The position numbers were made by a program, and so were the translations under genes. The notes beneath the pieces are model-generated. The model searched no databases, was not told the DNA's origin, and was given only the letters and a program-made list of their open reading frames with translations. From Paenibacillus sp. S150 (GTDB taxonomy: Bacteria > Bacillota > Bacilli > Paenibacillales > Paenibacillaceae): DNA of 64,000 bases. This document shows, in pieces, positions 9,445-18,699 of this stretch; the stretch's first letter is position 1; each line of letters begins with the position of its first letter. Where the stretch lies: positions 62,001 through 126,000 of the forward strand of contig NZ_JACBYI010000002.1 in NCBI RefSeq assembly GCF_019352175.1, read 5' to 3'.

Positions 9445-9486
9445 AGGGGAGCGGGGACAAGAGGTTCAATGTCCTGCTCCCTTTTT
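9445..9486 (+). terminator. Terminator of the SLH-GH43 gene
   Basis: AGGGGAGCGGGGACA pairs imperfectly with TGTCCTGCTCCCT, followed by TTTTT, 35 bp after the stop codon. Confidence 0.8.
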
Positions 9487-9556
9487 CAAATTTATTTTTA
9501 GGCCGGACGCTATAGATTATCCTTCTATTTCTCTTTGAAGCGGATAACTCCTTTAA

Positions 9557-9658
9557 TCAATTGTGAAATCCGGCAGCGCCTATTATGTATCCGGCTCCCA
9601 TATTGAGGCGGCTCGGTCAACAGATCTGAAGAACTGGACCAAATTCACGAACAGCTGC
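9557..9658 (+). pseudogene. GH43 arabinanase relic
   Basis: About 34 codons translate to SIVKSGSAYYVSGSHIEA, then ARSTDLKNWTKFTN, which aligns with residues about 489-520 of the intact upstream GH43 protein (PSVVKTGGTYYVFGSHIEA, then AQSDDLMNWSTFTN). There is a stop just upstream and no start, ribosome binding site or downstream continuation. This is the remnant of a second GH43 gene that was tandem to the intact one. The divergence (about two thirds identity) suggests a paralogue rather than a recent copy. Confidence 0.85.
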
Positions 9659-9814
9659 ATGATAACGCTAAACCTTAATGGTCAAATGAGTTAAAGCTTT
9701 GATTTCGCCCAAAGCTGGATGGCGGAGTTAAGTATCAGTAGCTTTAGGCAGAGCTCATATGCGTGCAAGCTGATTCATCTGCCAGGGTGATGTTGTTCTT
9801 GAGAACCTGTGGTG

Positions 9815-10170
9815 CTGTTTTGCAGGAGGAAGCGCGGAATTAGGGGGGAAACAAGCTAGCCATCGGGGGCAGGGGAGTGAAGTGGAATTAGTGAAACTAA
9901 ATGGGCTGAAATGCTTGCGGTAGAAGGAATAGTGGAAAAAGTGAACTTAATTTAGGCGTATTCCCCTGAAAGGGGGAGAAACGGAGGAATTAAGTAACCT
10001 TTTTCCCACTAACGCTGGCGGAAATGGGGAGGGGGAGATTTAAGTTTCCTTTTTCCACTTGGGCTTCCCGCCGGGTCTCAGCAAGAGGTCTGGAGAGTCA
10101 CTGACAACCTTAAGCCTGCAATTCAAAACGGCTGCGCTGCCAATGAAGGATGGCAAAGCCGTGTTGTTCA
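9815..10170 (+). repeat. R1-like repeat, degenerate copy
   Basis: Begins with TGTTTTGCAGGAGGAAGCGCG, also found near 26940 and 37420, followed by degenerate forms of the R1 motif (near 9886, 9930, 9993 and 10043) and ending in a hairpin CGGCT/AGCCG at 10127-10167. Between 9660 and 9815 I see no feature. Confidence 0.7.
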
Positions 10171-10284
10171 AAATATTAGAGTTTATATGTTTTACGCGGA
10201 TTGAGCTTCACGGGGCCAGCGCGGCGCGCTTGCCTGATTTCCGGTTTACATCCGGCAGCAACGAAAGAAGCAATGAACGGCAAG

Positions 10285-10326
10285 CCAGCAGGTCTCCATT
10301 TTGGGGGCCTGCTGGTTTGTTTTTTA
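10285..10326 (+). terminator. Intrinsic terminator-like hairpin with no obvious gene
   Basis: CCAGCAGG pairs with CCTGCTGG, with a second G/C pairing segment, followed by TTTGTTTTTT. No gene ends just upstream, so it may belong to a lost gene or to a small RNA in 10170-10285. Confidence 0.7.
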
Positions 10327-10425
10327 AAATACAGAATTTATAGGCTCGGCACACTAAATGATCCTACTATTTCTCGCTGAAACGGATACCGTCCTTTACA
10401 AGGACGGCGTAGCCGTTTCCGCTTG
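10325..10425 (+). repeat. H1 hairpin repeat unit
   Basis: Lead-in ACAGAATTTATAGGCTCGGC, then CTCGCTGAAACGG and the nested hairpin (outer GAAACGG/CCGTTTC, inner CCGTCCTT/AAGGACGG) at 10379-10420. It directly abuts the preceding terminator, a placement shared with the copies at 54340 and 61495. Confidence 0.85.
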
Positions 10426-10438
10426 TGTTAAGCAAGCT

Positions 10439-10753
10439 CTACAGCCATTTCAACGCCCAGGCCTCCACATAGCTAAGCGCCTCGCCGAGCTCCTGTCCCT
10501 TGGCCGTCAAAGAATATTCCGTCCGCACCGGCCGCTCGGGAATCACCTCGCGGTTCAGCAAGCCGCACTCTTCCAGCTCCTTCAGGCGTTCATTCAGCAC
10601 ACGTTTGCTTAGATCGGGAATGATGGCGTTCAGTTCACTGAAACGCTTCGGGCCTTCATTCAATACGTGGATGATCAGGCTCACCCATTTCTTCCCGATG
10701 GTCTGATGGACATGCTCCACATTGGCCAGCAGCGGCTTGAAATCCTGCTTCAT
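10439..10753 (-). CDS. HxlR-family winged-helix regulator
   Basis: A 104-residue MarR-like repressor of the HxlR family. Visible hallmarks are IGKKWVSLIIHVL (helix 1), RFSELNAIIPDLSKRVLNER (recognition helix) and the wing with RTEYSLTAKGQEL. HxlR proteins are typically redox or aldehyde sensors that act as dimers; this one has no cysteine in the usual N-terminal position. It is divergent from zwf and shares a 200-bp intergenic region containing the short palindrome ATCACAGTGAT at 10800-10810, a candidate operator. Confidence 0.9.
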   Translation of the reverse strand: MKQDFKPLLANVEHVHQTIGKKWVSLIIHVLNEGPKRFSELNAIIPDLSKRVLNERLKELEECGLLNREVIPERPVRTEYSLTAKGQELGEALSYVEAWALKWL

Positions 10754-10853
10754 CGTTGTCCCCGCCTTGGTTTGTTATTTTAAATATCCTCCTAAATATA
10801 TCACAGTGATTTATTTGTGAAAATAAAAACAAATCGTAATTGTCAAAATGAGG

Positions 10854-10882
10854 TTGACGAATAGATTCTGCAGTCGTATGAT
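10854..10882 (+). promoter_or_regulatory. Promoter of the zwf-gndA unit
   Basis: TTGACG and TATGAT with exactly 17 bp between them, about 70 bp upstream of the zwf start. A good sigma-A match. Confidence 0.7.
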
Positions 10883-10952
10883 GTGTGTTATAAAGTTTGT
10901 GAGTAATAATAAGTAACCTTATAAATATTTGACAACAACGGGAGGAATGAAA

Positions 10953-12488
10953 GTGGAATCATCAACCTTTGTACTTTTTGGCGCAACCGGGGATTTGGCC
11001 AAACGGAAGATTTTCCCCGCATTATATAACCTGTTTGCCGATGGCAAGCTTTCCGGTCCTCTCTCGGTGATAGGTCTTGGCAGAAGAATGCTGACGAATG
11101 AAGCGTTCCAGGCTGGAGTACTGGATTCGCTGCACACCTTTTCCCGCGGGAAGGTGGAGGACTCGCCTGAATTGCAGAGCTTCCTTAAGTCTTTTGAATA
11201 CAGCGTGCTTGATGTGGGACACCCTGAGGATTATGAGAAGCTGCTCGGGCATGTCCGGCGCCGTGAAGAAGAGCTTGGCCTTCCGCAGAACCGGATGTTC
11301 TATCTGTCGGTAGGACCGGAATTCTTCGGTGGGATAGCCGCCAATATCAATGCCAGCGGACTGGGGGATACCAGGGGCTGGAAGCGCCTGATCATTGAGA
11401 AGCCGTTCGGCACGGATCTGGAGTCGGCGCGGGTGCTGAATGACAGCCTGAACGCCGCTTTTACAGAAGACGAGATCTTCCGCATCGACCATTTCCTCGG
11501 CAAGCCGATGGTGCAGAACCTGGAGGTGCTGAAATATTCAAATCCGGTGCTGAGAGCCTTGTGGCAGAACCGCTACATTGCCAATGTACAGATTACCGCC
11601 AGCGAGACTGTGGGAGTGGAAGAGCGGGCAGGGTATTATGACAAGGCAGGTGCGCTGCGGGACATGTTCCAGAACCATATGCTCCAGCTGGTGATGATGA
11701 TGGCGATGCAGCTGCCGAAGGGAAGCACACCGGAGGATGTCCGCAGCAAAAAACGCCATGTCATCCAATCCGTCCGTCCGCTCCTGAAAGATAATCTGGC
11801 GCAGAATGTCATTCGCGGCCAATACGCCGCCGGCGAAATGAAAGGCGCTCCGGCGGATGCCTATACCTCCGAGCCGGGAATTGATCCGTCCTCGCAGAAC
11901 GAGACCTATATCGCTGCCCGTCTTTTTATCGATGATCCGCTTTGGGATGGCGTGCCTTTCTATATCCGGACCGGCAAACGCATGAAAGAGAAATCGACGC
12001 GAATTGTGATTGAGTTCAAAGAGCCCTTCAATGACTTGCATAATTTGAACAGGCTGAACCTTGATCCGAATCTGCTGATCATCGAAATCGGCCCCGGTGA
12101 AGGCATCTCGCTGCAGCTGAACACCAAAAATCCGCGCCAGCACGGGCAGCTGGAGCCAGTGAGCATCAAGCATGATTCCGCCAATCCGGATCTGCCGGAG
12201 GCCTATGAGAATCTCATTTATGATGCGCTGCTGGGCGATGCCACTTTCTTTGCCCACTGGGATGAAGTGGAATTATCCTGGCAGTGGGTGGAGCCCATCA
12301 TTGAAGCAACGGCCGAGGGCAAGCTTCCGCTGCATTTGTATCCTGCAGGCTCCAACGGTCCGGCTGCCGCCGCCGAGCTGCTGGGCGATGCCCACTGGTG
12401 GCTGGATGATGATCCGGCATTTGCTGCGCAGAACGGTATTGCGGGCGGTGCCGCTGAGGATTCTGAGGCTGTTCGTCCGGGAGCGTAA
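10953..12488 (+). CDS. zwf: Glucose-6-phosphate 1-dehydrogenase
   Basis: Catalyses NADP-dependent oxidation of glucose-6-phosphate, the entry step of the oxidative pentose phosphate pathway, in the cytosol. The N-terminal nucleotide-binding motif FGATGDLAKRK and the active-site motif RIDHFLGK (usual form RIDHYLGK) are both present, and the 511-residue length is normal. GGGAGG lies only one base from ATG 10947 but seven bases from GTG 10953, so I favour the GTG. It is followed 38 bp later by gndA, the next NADPH-forming step, so the two are probably one operon under the promoter at 10854. Confidence 0.96.
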   Translation: MESSTFVLFGATGDLAKRKIFPALYNLFADGKLSGPLSVIGLGRRMLTNEAFQAGVLDSLHTFSRGKVEDSPELQSFLKSFEYSVLDVGHPEDYEKLLGHVRRREEELGLPQNRMFYLSVGPEFFGGIAANINASGLGDTRGWKRLIIEKPFGTDLESARVLNDSLNAAFTEDEIFRIDHFLGKPMVQNLEVLKYSNPVLRALWQNRYIANVQITASETVGVEERAGYYDKAGALRDMFQNHMLQLVMMMAMQLPKGSTPEDVRSKKRHVIQSVRPLLKDNLAQNVIRGQYAAGEMKGAPADAYTSEPGIDPSSQNETYIAARLFIDDPLWDGVPFYIRTGKRMKEKSTRIVIEFKEPFNDLHNLNRLNLDPNLLIIEIGPGEGISLQLNTKNPRQHGQLEPVSIKHDSANPDLPEAYENLIYDALLGDATFFAHWDEVELSWQWVEPIIEATAEGKLPLHLYPAGSNGPAAAAELLGDAHWWLDDDPAFAAQNGIAGGAAEDSEAVRPGA

Positions 12489-12526
12489 GCATTTGCAGGC
12501 TAACATCATAAACGGAGGGGTTATTT

Positions 12527-13423
12527 ATGAAAGTCGGTTTGATCGGATTAGGAAAAATGGGCGCCAATCTGGCCCTGAATTTGCTGGAGCATGGTCATGA
12601 GGTTGCAGCGTTTGATGTGAACCGGGATGCGGTAACGGAGCTTGAGTCCAAAGGAGCTTTGGGAGCGGGCAGCCTGGCCCAGCTCGCCTCCAAGCTGGAA
12701 GCACCGCGGATCGTCTGGATTATGGTGCCGCATGCTTTTGTCGATTCCGTAATTGCGGAGCTTGCTCCGCTGCTGTCGGAGGGCGATATTATTATTGAGG
12801 CCGGCAATTCGCATTACAAGGAGTCGGTCCGCCGTCATGAGGAGCTGGGCAAGCAGGGAATCTACTTCCTGGATGCAGGGACTTCCGGCGGGATGGAAGG
12901 GGCGCGCAACGGGGCCTGTTATATGGTTGGCGGCGATGAAGAGGCTTGGGCCGTTGCAGAGCCGATCTTCAGGGATACGTCCGTGGAGGACGGATATTTA
13001 TATACCGGCAAATCCGGCAGCGGACACTTTCTGAAGATGGTCCATAACGGGATTGAATACGGGATGATGGCCGCAATCGGCGAGGGCTTCGAGGTGCTGG
13101 AGAAAAGCGGCTACGATTATAATTTTGAAGAAGTGGCCAAGGTATGGAATCACGGCTCGGTGATCCGCTCCTGGCTGATGGAGCTGGTGGAACGCGCCTT
13201 TTCCAAGGATGCCAAGCTGGACGAGATCAAGGGGATTATGCATTCCTCCGGGGAAGGCCGGTGGACGCTGGAGACTGCGTTTGATCTGCAGGCAGCAACT
13301 CCGGTCATCGCCATGTCGCTCCTGATGCGCTACCGTTCGCTGGAGACTGATACCTTCACAGGCAAGGTCGTTGCCGCCCTGCGGAATGAGTTCGGCGGTC
13401 ATGCCGTCGAGGCGATAAAGTAA
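12527..13423 (+). CDS. gndA: 6-phosphogluconate dehydrogenase, decarboxylating (short type)
   Basis: A 298-residue enzyme of the short 6-phosphogluconate dehydrogenase class (YqeC/GndA type), which oxidises 6-phosphogluconate to ribulose-5-phosphate with CO2 release. It begins with the Rossmann motif GLIGLGKMGANLA and contains the signature FLDAGTSGGMEGARNG and the catalytic-region KMVHNGIEYGMM. The longer class is about 470 residues. Its ribosome binding site is GGAGG, eight bases upstream of ATG. Cofactor preference (NAD or NADP) cannot be settled by eye. Confidence 0.93.
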   Translation: MKVGLIGLGKMGANLALNLLEHGHEVAAFDVNRDAVTELESKGALGAGSLAQLASKLEAPRIVWIMVPHAFVDSVIAELAPLLSEGDIIIEAGNSHYKESVRRHEELGKQGIYFLDAGTSGGMEGARNGACYMVGGDEEAWAVAEPIFRDTSVEDGYLYTGKSGSGHFLKMVHNGIEYGMMAAIGEGFEVLEKSGYDYNFEEVAKVWNHGSVIRSWLMELVERAFSKDAKLDEIKGIMHSSGEGRWTLETAFDLQAATPVIAMSLLMRYRSLETDTFTGKVVAALRNEFGGHAVEAIK

Positions 13424-13519
13424 TTTATATATTTAAAACTTGCGGGTTTCCTGGAGCTTTCTCTCTGATATACTATTAAGAAACAACTTCGACAACCAGA
13501 GAGAAGGGTGAATGCGAAC

Positions 13520-14809
13520 ATGTCCAGCTTATTGGAGATTTTGCACAAGGAAGTCGCACCGGCAGAAGGCTGTACGGAGCCGATAGCAGTTGCATATGCC
13601 GTCTCCTTGGCGGCGGAGCTTCTGGAGGAAGAAATTACAGCAATTCATTTGCTGCTCAGCGGGAATATTATCAAGAATGCAATGGGCGTGGGCATTCCCG
13701 GCACGGGTCAGACCGGCCTGCCCATCGCAGCGGCGCTTGGGGCGGTGGTTGGCCGTTCCCACAAAGAGCTGGAAATCCTGTCAGGACTGACGCTGGCCGA
13801 ATTGAAGACAGCCAACGAGCTGCTTGACCGGGATCTGCTGGAGGTAGAGCTAAAGGACACTCCGGAGAAATTATATATCGAAGCCCGGGTGTACTCCCGG
13901 AACCATGAGGCAACAGCCATTATTGCCCGGGAGCATACCCATATAGACATGCTGGCCCTGGACGGGGAGCCCATTGCACCCCCGAAATCCAAGGCGGATT
14001 GCGGCAAGCCGGGGCTTTCCGATTCCGAAGCGTACGCGGGCTCAATCGACCGGATATTTGAGTTTATCTGTACCGCTCCTTTTGCAGACCTCAGCTTTCT
14101 GCTGGAAGGGGCGCGGATGAACAAGGCGATATCGGATGAGGGCTTGCGGGGCGATTACGGACTGCAGGTGGGGAAGAAGATGAGCCAGCAATCGGCGGTG
14201 AATTTGTTCGGCAATGATGTGGCGAGCCAGATTATTGCCGCAACGGCTGCTGCTTCCGACGCGCGGATGGATGGCAGCGCAATGCCGGTGATGACCACCG
14301 CAGGCAGCGGCAATCAGGGCATTGCCTGCACATTGCCCGTAATCGCCCTGGCGGAGCTGCTCGGCAAGGACGAGGAGATGCTGGTCCGGGCGCTTGCCCT
14401 GAGCAATCTGGTCACTGTGCATGTCAAGCATTACATCGGCCGTCTCTCTCCGCTGTGCGGTTCAGGAATTGCTGGCGGTGTAGGGGCGAACAGCGGCATC
14501 ATTTATCTTATGGGCGGAAACCTAGCGCAAATCAAGCATGGTGTACAGAATACAATAGCTTCCTTGTCCGGCATGATCTGCGACGGCGCGAAATCAACCT
14601 GCGCCCTGAAAATCTCCACCTCGACCAATGCTGCCATCCAGGCAGCTACACTGGCGATGAACAACATTGCGCCTACCACCAAGGATGGCGTCATCTTCGA
14701 TGAGGTGGAGGACACGATACGCAACATGGAGCGGCTGGTTCAGGAAGGGCTGGCGGCAACAGACACGACAATTCTGAATATCATGCTCTCCAAGAGCGGG
14801 GCAATGTAG
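13520..14809 (+). CDS. L-cysteine desulfidase / UPF0597 family
   Basis: A 429-residue protein of the UPF0597 (CyuA, serine dehydratase alpha-like) family. Members with the full cysteine set are oxygen-labile [4Fe-4S] enzymes that convert L-cysteine to pyruvate, sulfide and ammonia. The Cys in PAEGCTEPIA near the N-terminus and those in GIACTLP, LSPLCGSG and MICDGAKSTCALK near the C-terminus are present, so the cluster can plausibly form. A conserved glycine-rich stretch GIPGTGQTGLPIAAALG is also visible. ATG 13520 is chosen over GTG 13508, which overlaps the ribosome binding site. It stands alone, 96 bp after gndA, with a TATACT -10-like box at about 13468. L-serine as substrate is an alternative. 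Confidence 0.85.
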   Translation: MSSLLEILHKEVAPAEGCTEPIAVAYAVSLAAELLEEEITAIHLLLSGNIIKNAMGVGIPGTGQTGLPIAAALGAVVGRSHKELEILSGLTLAELKTANELLDRDLLEVELKDTPEKLYIEARVYSRNHEATAIIAREHTHIDMLALDGEPIAPPKSKADCGKPGLSDSEAYAGSIDRIFEFICTAPFADLSFLLEGARMNKAISDEGLRGDYGLQVGKKMSQQSAVNLFGNDVASQIIAATAAASDARMDGSAMPVMTTAGSGNQGIACTLPVIALAELLGKDEEMLVRALALSNLVTVHVKHYIGRLSPLCGSGIAGGVGANSGIIYLMGGNLAQIKHGVQNTIASLSGMICDGAKSTCALKISTSTNAAIQAATLAMNNIAPTTKDGVIFDEVEDTIRNMERLVQEGLAATDTTILNIMLSKSGAM

Positions 14810-14845
14810 CAGAATCGCCGGACCGCAATAACAGACAGCATTAAC

Positions 14846-14896
14846 AAGGCCGCCGGCTCCCTGCACAGTAAGCAGCAGGGAGACCGGGCGGCCTTT
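14846..14896. terminator. Bidirectional terminator between convergent genes
   Basis: AAGGCCGCC...CTCCCTGC pairs with GCAGGGAG...GGCGGCCTT, flanked by T-rich DNA on one side and A-rich on the other. It serves the cysteine desulfidase-like gene and the DeoR-type gene, which ends at 14897. Confidence 0.85.
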
Positions 14897-15652
14897 TCAA
14901 TACAGCACCTCTATATTTTCTTCGGCAAGCCGCTTCAGCCAGGATTCCGCCGGCTTGCGGTCCGTAATCAGCACATCGATGCTGCCAAGCTCCACCAGCC
15001 TCGTGAAGGCGGTTTTGTCAAACTTGGTGTGGTCGGCGAGCAGGACTACCTTCTCCGCCTGGCGCAGCATATACTTCTTCAGCTCACATTCAGGTTCGTT
15101 GGAATCAGTAATTCCCCGTTCCATATCTATGCCTTTGCAGCTGATGACTGCGGTGTCCACATTGTAGCGCTGAATGGTGTCATGGGCGACAGGCCCGACC
15201 AGAGACAGTGAACGGTGGCGCAGTGAACCGCCGGAGGAAATGATATTCATCCCGGAGCTCGCGAACTCATGCAGAATGTTAATCGAATTTGTAATGATCG
15301 TCAGGTTGTTTTTATTGCCCAGCAGCTTCAAAAATTCAAAAGAGGTGGAGCTGGGGTCTACCATCAGCGTATCTCCGTCATTAATAAGCTCCAGCGCCTT
15401 AAGCGCGATATTTCGTTTGATATCGGTGTTGATCGCGTTGCGTGTTACAAAGGGCAAATCCTCATTCGTGTGCCTGTTCAGCATTGCCCCGCCATAAGTG
15501 CGGCTCAGAATGCCGTCCTTCTCCAGCTTTTCCAAGTCTCTGCGGATCGTTTCTTCCGTCACCTCGAACATCCGGCTGAGATCAGAGACGAGAACCCTTT
15601 TATCCTGATGTACGAGATCAATAATTTTTTTGCGTCTTTCGGCTGCCAGCAT
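14897..15652 (-). CDS. DeoR-family regulator, probably of L-rhamnose genes
   Basis: A 251-residue repressor with an N-terminal DeoR helix-turn-helix (RVLVSDLSRMFEV, TEETIRRDLEKLEKDGI, about residues 20-55) and the DeoRC sugar-phosphate sensor domain (MVDPSSTSFEFLK, ITNSINILHEF, VLLADHTKFDK). ATG 15652 has AAAGGTG six bases upstream. It faces fucO-rhaB-rhaA-rhaD across a 364-bp AT-rich region with TTGTTGACAACAA and several TTTGTTT repeats, likely operators. The sensed effector would be a rhamnose-pathway phosphate (inference from context). Confidence 0.92.
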   Translation of the reverse strand: MLAAERRKKIIDLVHQDKRVLVSDLSRMFEVTEETIRRDLEKLEKDGILSRTYGGAMLNRHTNEDLPFVTRNAINTDIKRNIALKALELINDGDTLMVDPSSTSFEFLKLLGNKNNLTIITNSINILHEFASSGMNIISSGGSLRHRSLSLVGPVAHDTIQRYNVDTAVISCKGIDMERGITDSNEPECELKKYMLRQAEKVVLLADHTKFDKTAFTRLVELGSIDVLITDRKPAESWLKRLAEENIEVLY

Positions 15653-15803
15653 ATAATCACCTTTCCGGAGCAATATGGCTTAACTATAGACCTGGATATC
15701 TGTGTTTTGCAAGAAAATAAACGAAAACCACATCGTTTTTAATATTTTTCTTTGTAAAACAGACATTAAACAAATAAAAACAACACAATTAATATTTTAT
15801 TTG

Positions 15804-15866
15804 TTGACAACAAAGATTTATGCGGCTACGATGAGAGTGTTAATGCTCTGATTGTAAGCGATACCT
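15804..15866 (+). promoter_or_regulatory. Promoter and CcpA cre site for the rhamnose operon
   Basis: TTGACA (15804) and TACGAT (15827) with a 17-bp spacer make a near-ideal sigma-A promoter. TTGTAAGCGATACCT at 15852-15866 fits the cre consensus WTGNAANCGNWNNCW fully and lies about 13 bp after the expected start point, where bound CcpA would block elongation. The inverted repeat TTGTTGACAACAA overlaps the -35 box. Confidence 0.7.
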
Positions 15867-16016
15867 TTTTAGAGAGGCGCCAATGCCGGTCGGCTGTTTT
15901 TTTCTGCTCAGAGACCAGCCTGAGGTGCCGCAGCCGGCATAGAGCTTGAGGCTTGCGAAGAGGAACATTAATGTATGTAGCCGCAATAACAAATTGCCTG
16001 GGAGGCTGGTCAATCA

Positions 16017-17168
16017 ATGAGCACTCATGTCTATTATGTTCCGTCCACCAACATTATGGGAAAAGGCTGTCTGAAGGATATTGGTCCTTATATTCAGGAA
16101 TTGAAATTGAAGAAGGCGCTTGTGGTCACCGACAAGTTTCTGGTCAAGAGCGGCATCGCCGGCAAGCTGCTGGCTGTATTGGATGAGGCGGGCCTTAAAT
16201 ATGCGGTATATGATGAAGTCAAGCCGAACCCCACATGTAAAAATGTCCATGACGGCGTGGAGTTCCTGAACTTGCACGAATGCGACTATCTGATCTCCAT
16301 AGGCGGAGGCTCGCCGCAGGATACGGCCAAGGCGATCGGAATTATCGCTACTAACGGCGGGCATATCAAGGAATATGAAGGCGTGCACAAATCCCGAAAT
16401 AAATCTCTTCCAATTATAGCGGTCAATACTACCGCCGGCACCTCTGCCGAAGTCACCATCAACTATGTCATTACAGATGAAGAACGCAAAGTGAAGATGG
16501 TTATGGTCGATAAAAACAGCATCGCCACCATTTCGGTGAATGATCCCGAGCTGATGATTGACAAACCGGCCGCGCTTACGGCGGCAACCGGAATGGATGC
16601 GCTGACCCATGCCATCGAAGCCCTGGTTACACCGGGTGCTTATCCGGTAACGGACGCTACCGCCCTTGCTGCGGTGGAGCTGATCTTCGCAAATCTGGCC
16701 CGTACTGTGAAGAACGGCCATGATATTGAAGCCCGCGAGCAAATGGTCTATGCCATCTTCCTTGGCGGTCTGGCGTTCAACAATGCCGGGCTTGGCTATG
16801 TGCACGCAATGGCCCATCAGCTTGGCGGCGTGTACGATCTTCCGCACGGCGTCTGCAATGCGATGCTCCTGCCCTTTGTGGAAGAAGAGAACGCGAAGCA
16901 TGTTCCGGAGAAATTCAGAAGCATTGCCAAGGCCATCGGCCTGCAGACCGAAGGCAAAAGCGATCAGGAATGTGCCGGATTCGTCATCGAATCAATCAAG
17001 GCACTATCCAAGGAAGTGGGCATCCCGTCCAGATTATCCGAGCTTGGCGTAGACGAGGTTGATCTTGACCTGCTTGCGGAGAACTCGATGAAGGACGCTT
17101 GCGCACCCGGCAATCCGTTCATTCCAACGAAGGAAGAGGTCATTGCCCTGTTCCGCAAAATTCTCTAG
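16017..17168 (+). CDS. fucO: Lactaldehyde reductase, iron-containing alcohol dehydrogenase
   Basis: A 383-residue group III (iron-activated) alcohol dehydrogenase. The NAD-binding motif SIGGGSPQDTAKAIG, the NTTAGTSAEVT segment and the metal-binding histidines in ALTHAIEA, HAMAHQLGG and LPHGVCNAMLLP are all present. In a rhamnose operon it would reduce L-lactaldehyde, released by rhamnulose-1-phosphate aldolase, to 1,2-propanediol. GGGAGG lies 11 bases before the ATG. First gene after the promoter at 15804, 30 bp ahead of rhaB. A broader-specificity alcohol dehydrogenase is possible. Confidence 0.9.
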   Translation: MSTHVYYVPSTNIMGKGCLKDIGPYIQELKLKKALVVTDKFLVKSGIAGKLLAVLDEAGLKYAVYDEVKPNPTCKNVHDGVEFLNLHECDYLISIGGGSPQDTAKAIGIIATNGGHIKEYEGVHKSRNKSLPIIAVNTTAGTSAEVTINYVITDEERKVKMVMVDKNSIATISVNDPELMIDKPAALTAATGMDALTHAIEALVTPGAYPVTDATALAAVELIFANLARTVKNGHDIEAREQMVYAIFLGGLAFNNAGLGYVHAMAHQLGGVYDLPHGVCNAMLLPFVEEENAKHVPEKFRSIAKAIGLQTEGKSDQECAGFVIESIKALSKEVGIPSRLSELGVDEVDLDLLAENSMKDACAPGNPFIPTKEEVIALFRKIL

Positions 17169-17198
17169 TTACAACCTTTCAAAGTAAGGAGAGCTTCT

Positions 17199-18674
17199 AT
17201 GAACAGACATATCGCTGTCGATATCGGCGCTTCCAGCGGCCGGCTCGTGCTCGGGACGCTCAGGGACGGGAAGCTTGCCCTTGAGGAAATACACCGTTTC
17301 AGCAATGGCTTCACGGAGCGTGACGGCTCCTGCTTCTGGGATATTGATTATTTGTTCGACCAGATCATCAGCGGGCTGGGCAAGGCCAAAGCCCAAGGCA
17401 TCACCGAGTGTACCCTTGGCATCGACACCTGGGCAGTCGATTATGTGCTCCTGGATGCGGAGGGGAACCGTATACAGGAGGTGTATGCCTACCGTGACCG
17501 CCGTACGGACGGGGTTATGGAGGAAGTGGCTAGTCTAATTCCGCCGGAGACCGTCTATGCCAAAACAGGGATTCAGCAATTAACCTTTAATACCTTATAT
17601 CAGCTATACGCCCATGACCGGCAAGAGCTGGCTGAAGCCGATCAAATTCTGCTGGTGCCGGATTATCTCTACTATAAATTGGGCGGCCGGAAGATCAACG
17701 AGGCTACCAATGCTTCGACCACCCAATTGCTGAATTTGGAGACCGGCGATTTTGACTCTGAGCTGCTGGCACTTCTCCACTTGCGCAGAGAGCAGTTTGC
17801 CCCGCTGACAGTACCGGGAGAGAGCCTTGGATTCATTAAGGAGTCACTTGTGGCCAGGTATGATCTGCCTCAGTGCCGGCTGATCTGCGCCGCCACACAT
17901 GATACAGCCTCTGCCGTGCTTGGTGTTCCTGTGCAGAGCGGCCGTACTTCGGCGTACATCAGCAGCGGCACGTGGTCGCTGCTGGGCGTGGAGCTTAGCC
18001 GGCCAATCAACAACCCGCAGGCAATGGCAGCCAATTATACGAACGAATGGGGAGCCTTCGGCACCTACCGCTTCCTCAAAAACATTATGGGGCTGTGGCT
18101 CATTCAGGAGGTCCGCAGATTGGACGGCGGCCGCTTCAGCTTTGCCGAGCTGGCCCGGCTGGCCGGGGAAGCCGAAGGCTTCCGCAGCCTGATTCCTTGC
18201 AATGGCGACCGCTTCCTTAATCCGGATAACATGATTGAAGAAATCCGCTCGGCCTGTGCGGAGAGCAGCCAGCCGGTTCCGCAAACGCCGGGACAGCTTG
18301 CCCGCTGTATTTTCGACAGCCTGGCCTTGTCCTACAGGAGTTATCTGCAGGAGCTGGAAGAGCTTACGGGAACGGCGGTGGAGGTGCTGCAAATCGTCGG
18401 CGGCGGAGCGAATAACGGGCTGCTGTGCCAGCTGACGGCCGATGTGATCGGCAGGGAGGTGCTGGCCGGGCCTACGGAAGCAACGGCGCTGGGAAATCTG
18501 GCGGTTCAGCTGATTCATGAGGGCAGCGTAGGCAATATCGCCGAAGCCAGGGAGATTATCGGCAACTCTTTTCCCATTGCAGCCTATAGCCCCTGCGCGG
18601 TTCCGGGGCTGCAAGAAGTGCTGGCCCGCTGGGAGGCGCTTCATGCGCCGGTTGCCGCTGGTGACAGTATATAA
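17199..18674 (+). CDS. rhaB: Rhamnulokinase
   Basis: A 491-residue FGGY-family kinase that phosphorylates L-rhamnulose at C1. Visible motifs are the N-terminal phosphate loop DIGASSGRLVLG, the substrate segment LGIDTWAVDYVLLD, the ISSGTWSLLGVELS stretch and the C-terminal ATP-binding IVGGGANNGLLCQ. Length is normal for RhaB. TAAGGAG lies eight bases before the ATG. It lies between fucO and rhaA; the next gene is 316 bp away, with a repeat-rich gap. Confidence 0.95.
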   Translation: MNRHIAVDIGASSGRLVLGTLRDGKLALEEIHRFSNGFTERDGSCFWDIDYLFDQIISGLGKAKAQGITECTLGIDTWAVDYVLLDAEGNRIQEVYAYRDRRTDGVMEEVASLIPPETVYAKTGIQQLTFNTLYQLYAHDRQELAEADQILLVPDYLYYKLGGRKINEATNASTTQLLNLETGDFDSELLALLHLRREQFAPLTVPGESLGFIKESLVARYDLPQCRLICAATHDTASAVLGVPVQSGRTSAYISSGTWSLLGVELSRPINNPQAMAANYTNEWGAFGTYRFLKNIMGLWLIQEVRRLDGGRFSFAELARLAGEAEGFRSLIPCNGDRFLNPDNMIEEIRSACAESSQPVPQTPGQLARCIFDSLALSYRSYLQELEELTGTAVEVLQIVGGGANNGLLCQLTADVIGREVLAGPTEATALGNLAVQLIHEGSVGNIAEAREIIGNSFPIAAYSPCAVPGLQEVLARWEALHAPVAAGDSI

Positions 18675-18699
18675 CCTTGCGGCAGATTGATAGGCTGTG

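Noticed and set aside
10059-10343. A 94-codon ORF
   Set aside because: It lies within a degenerate R1 repeat and the following terminator hairpin, with no ribosome binding site.
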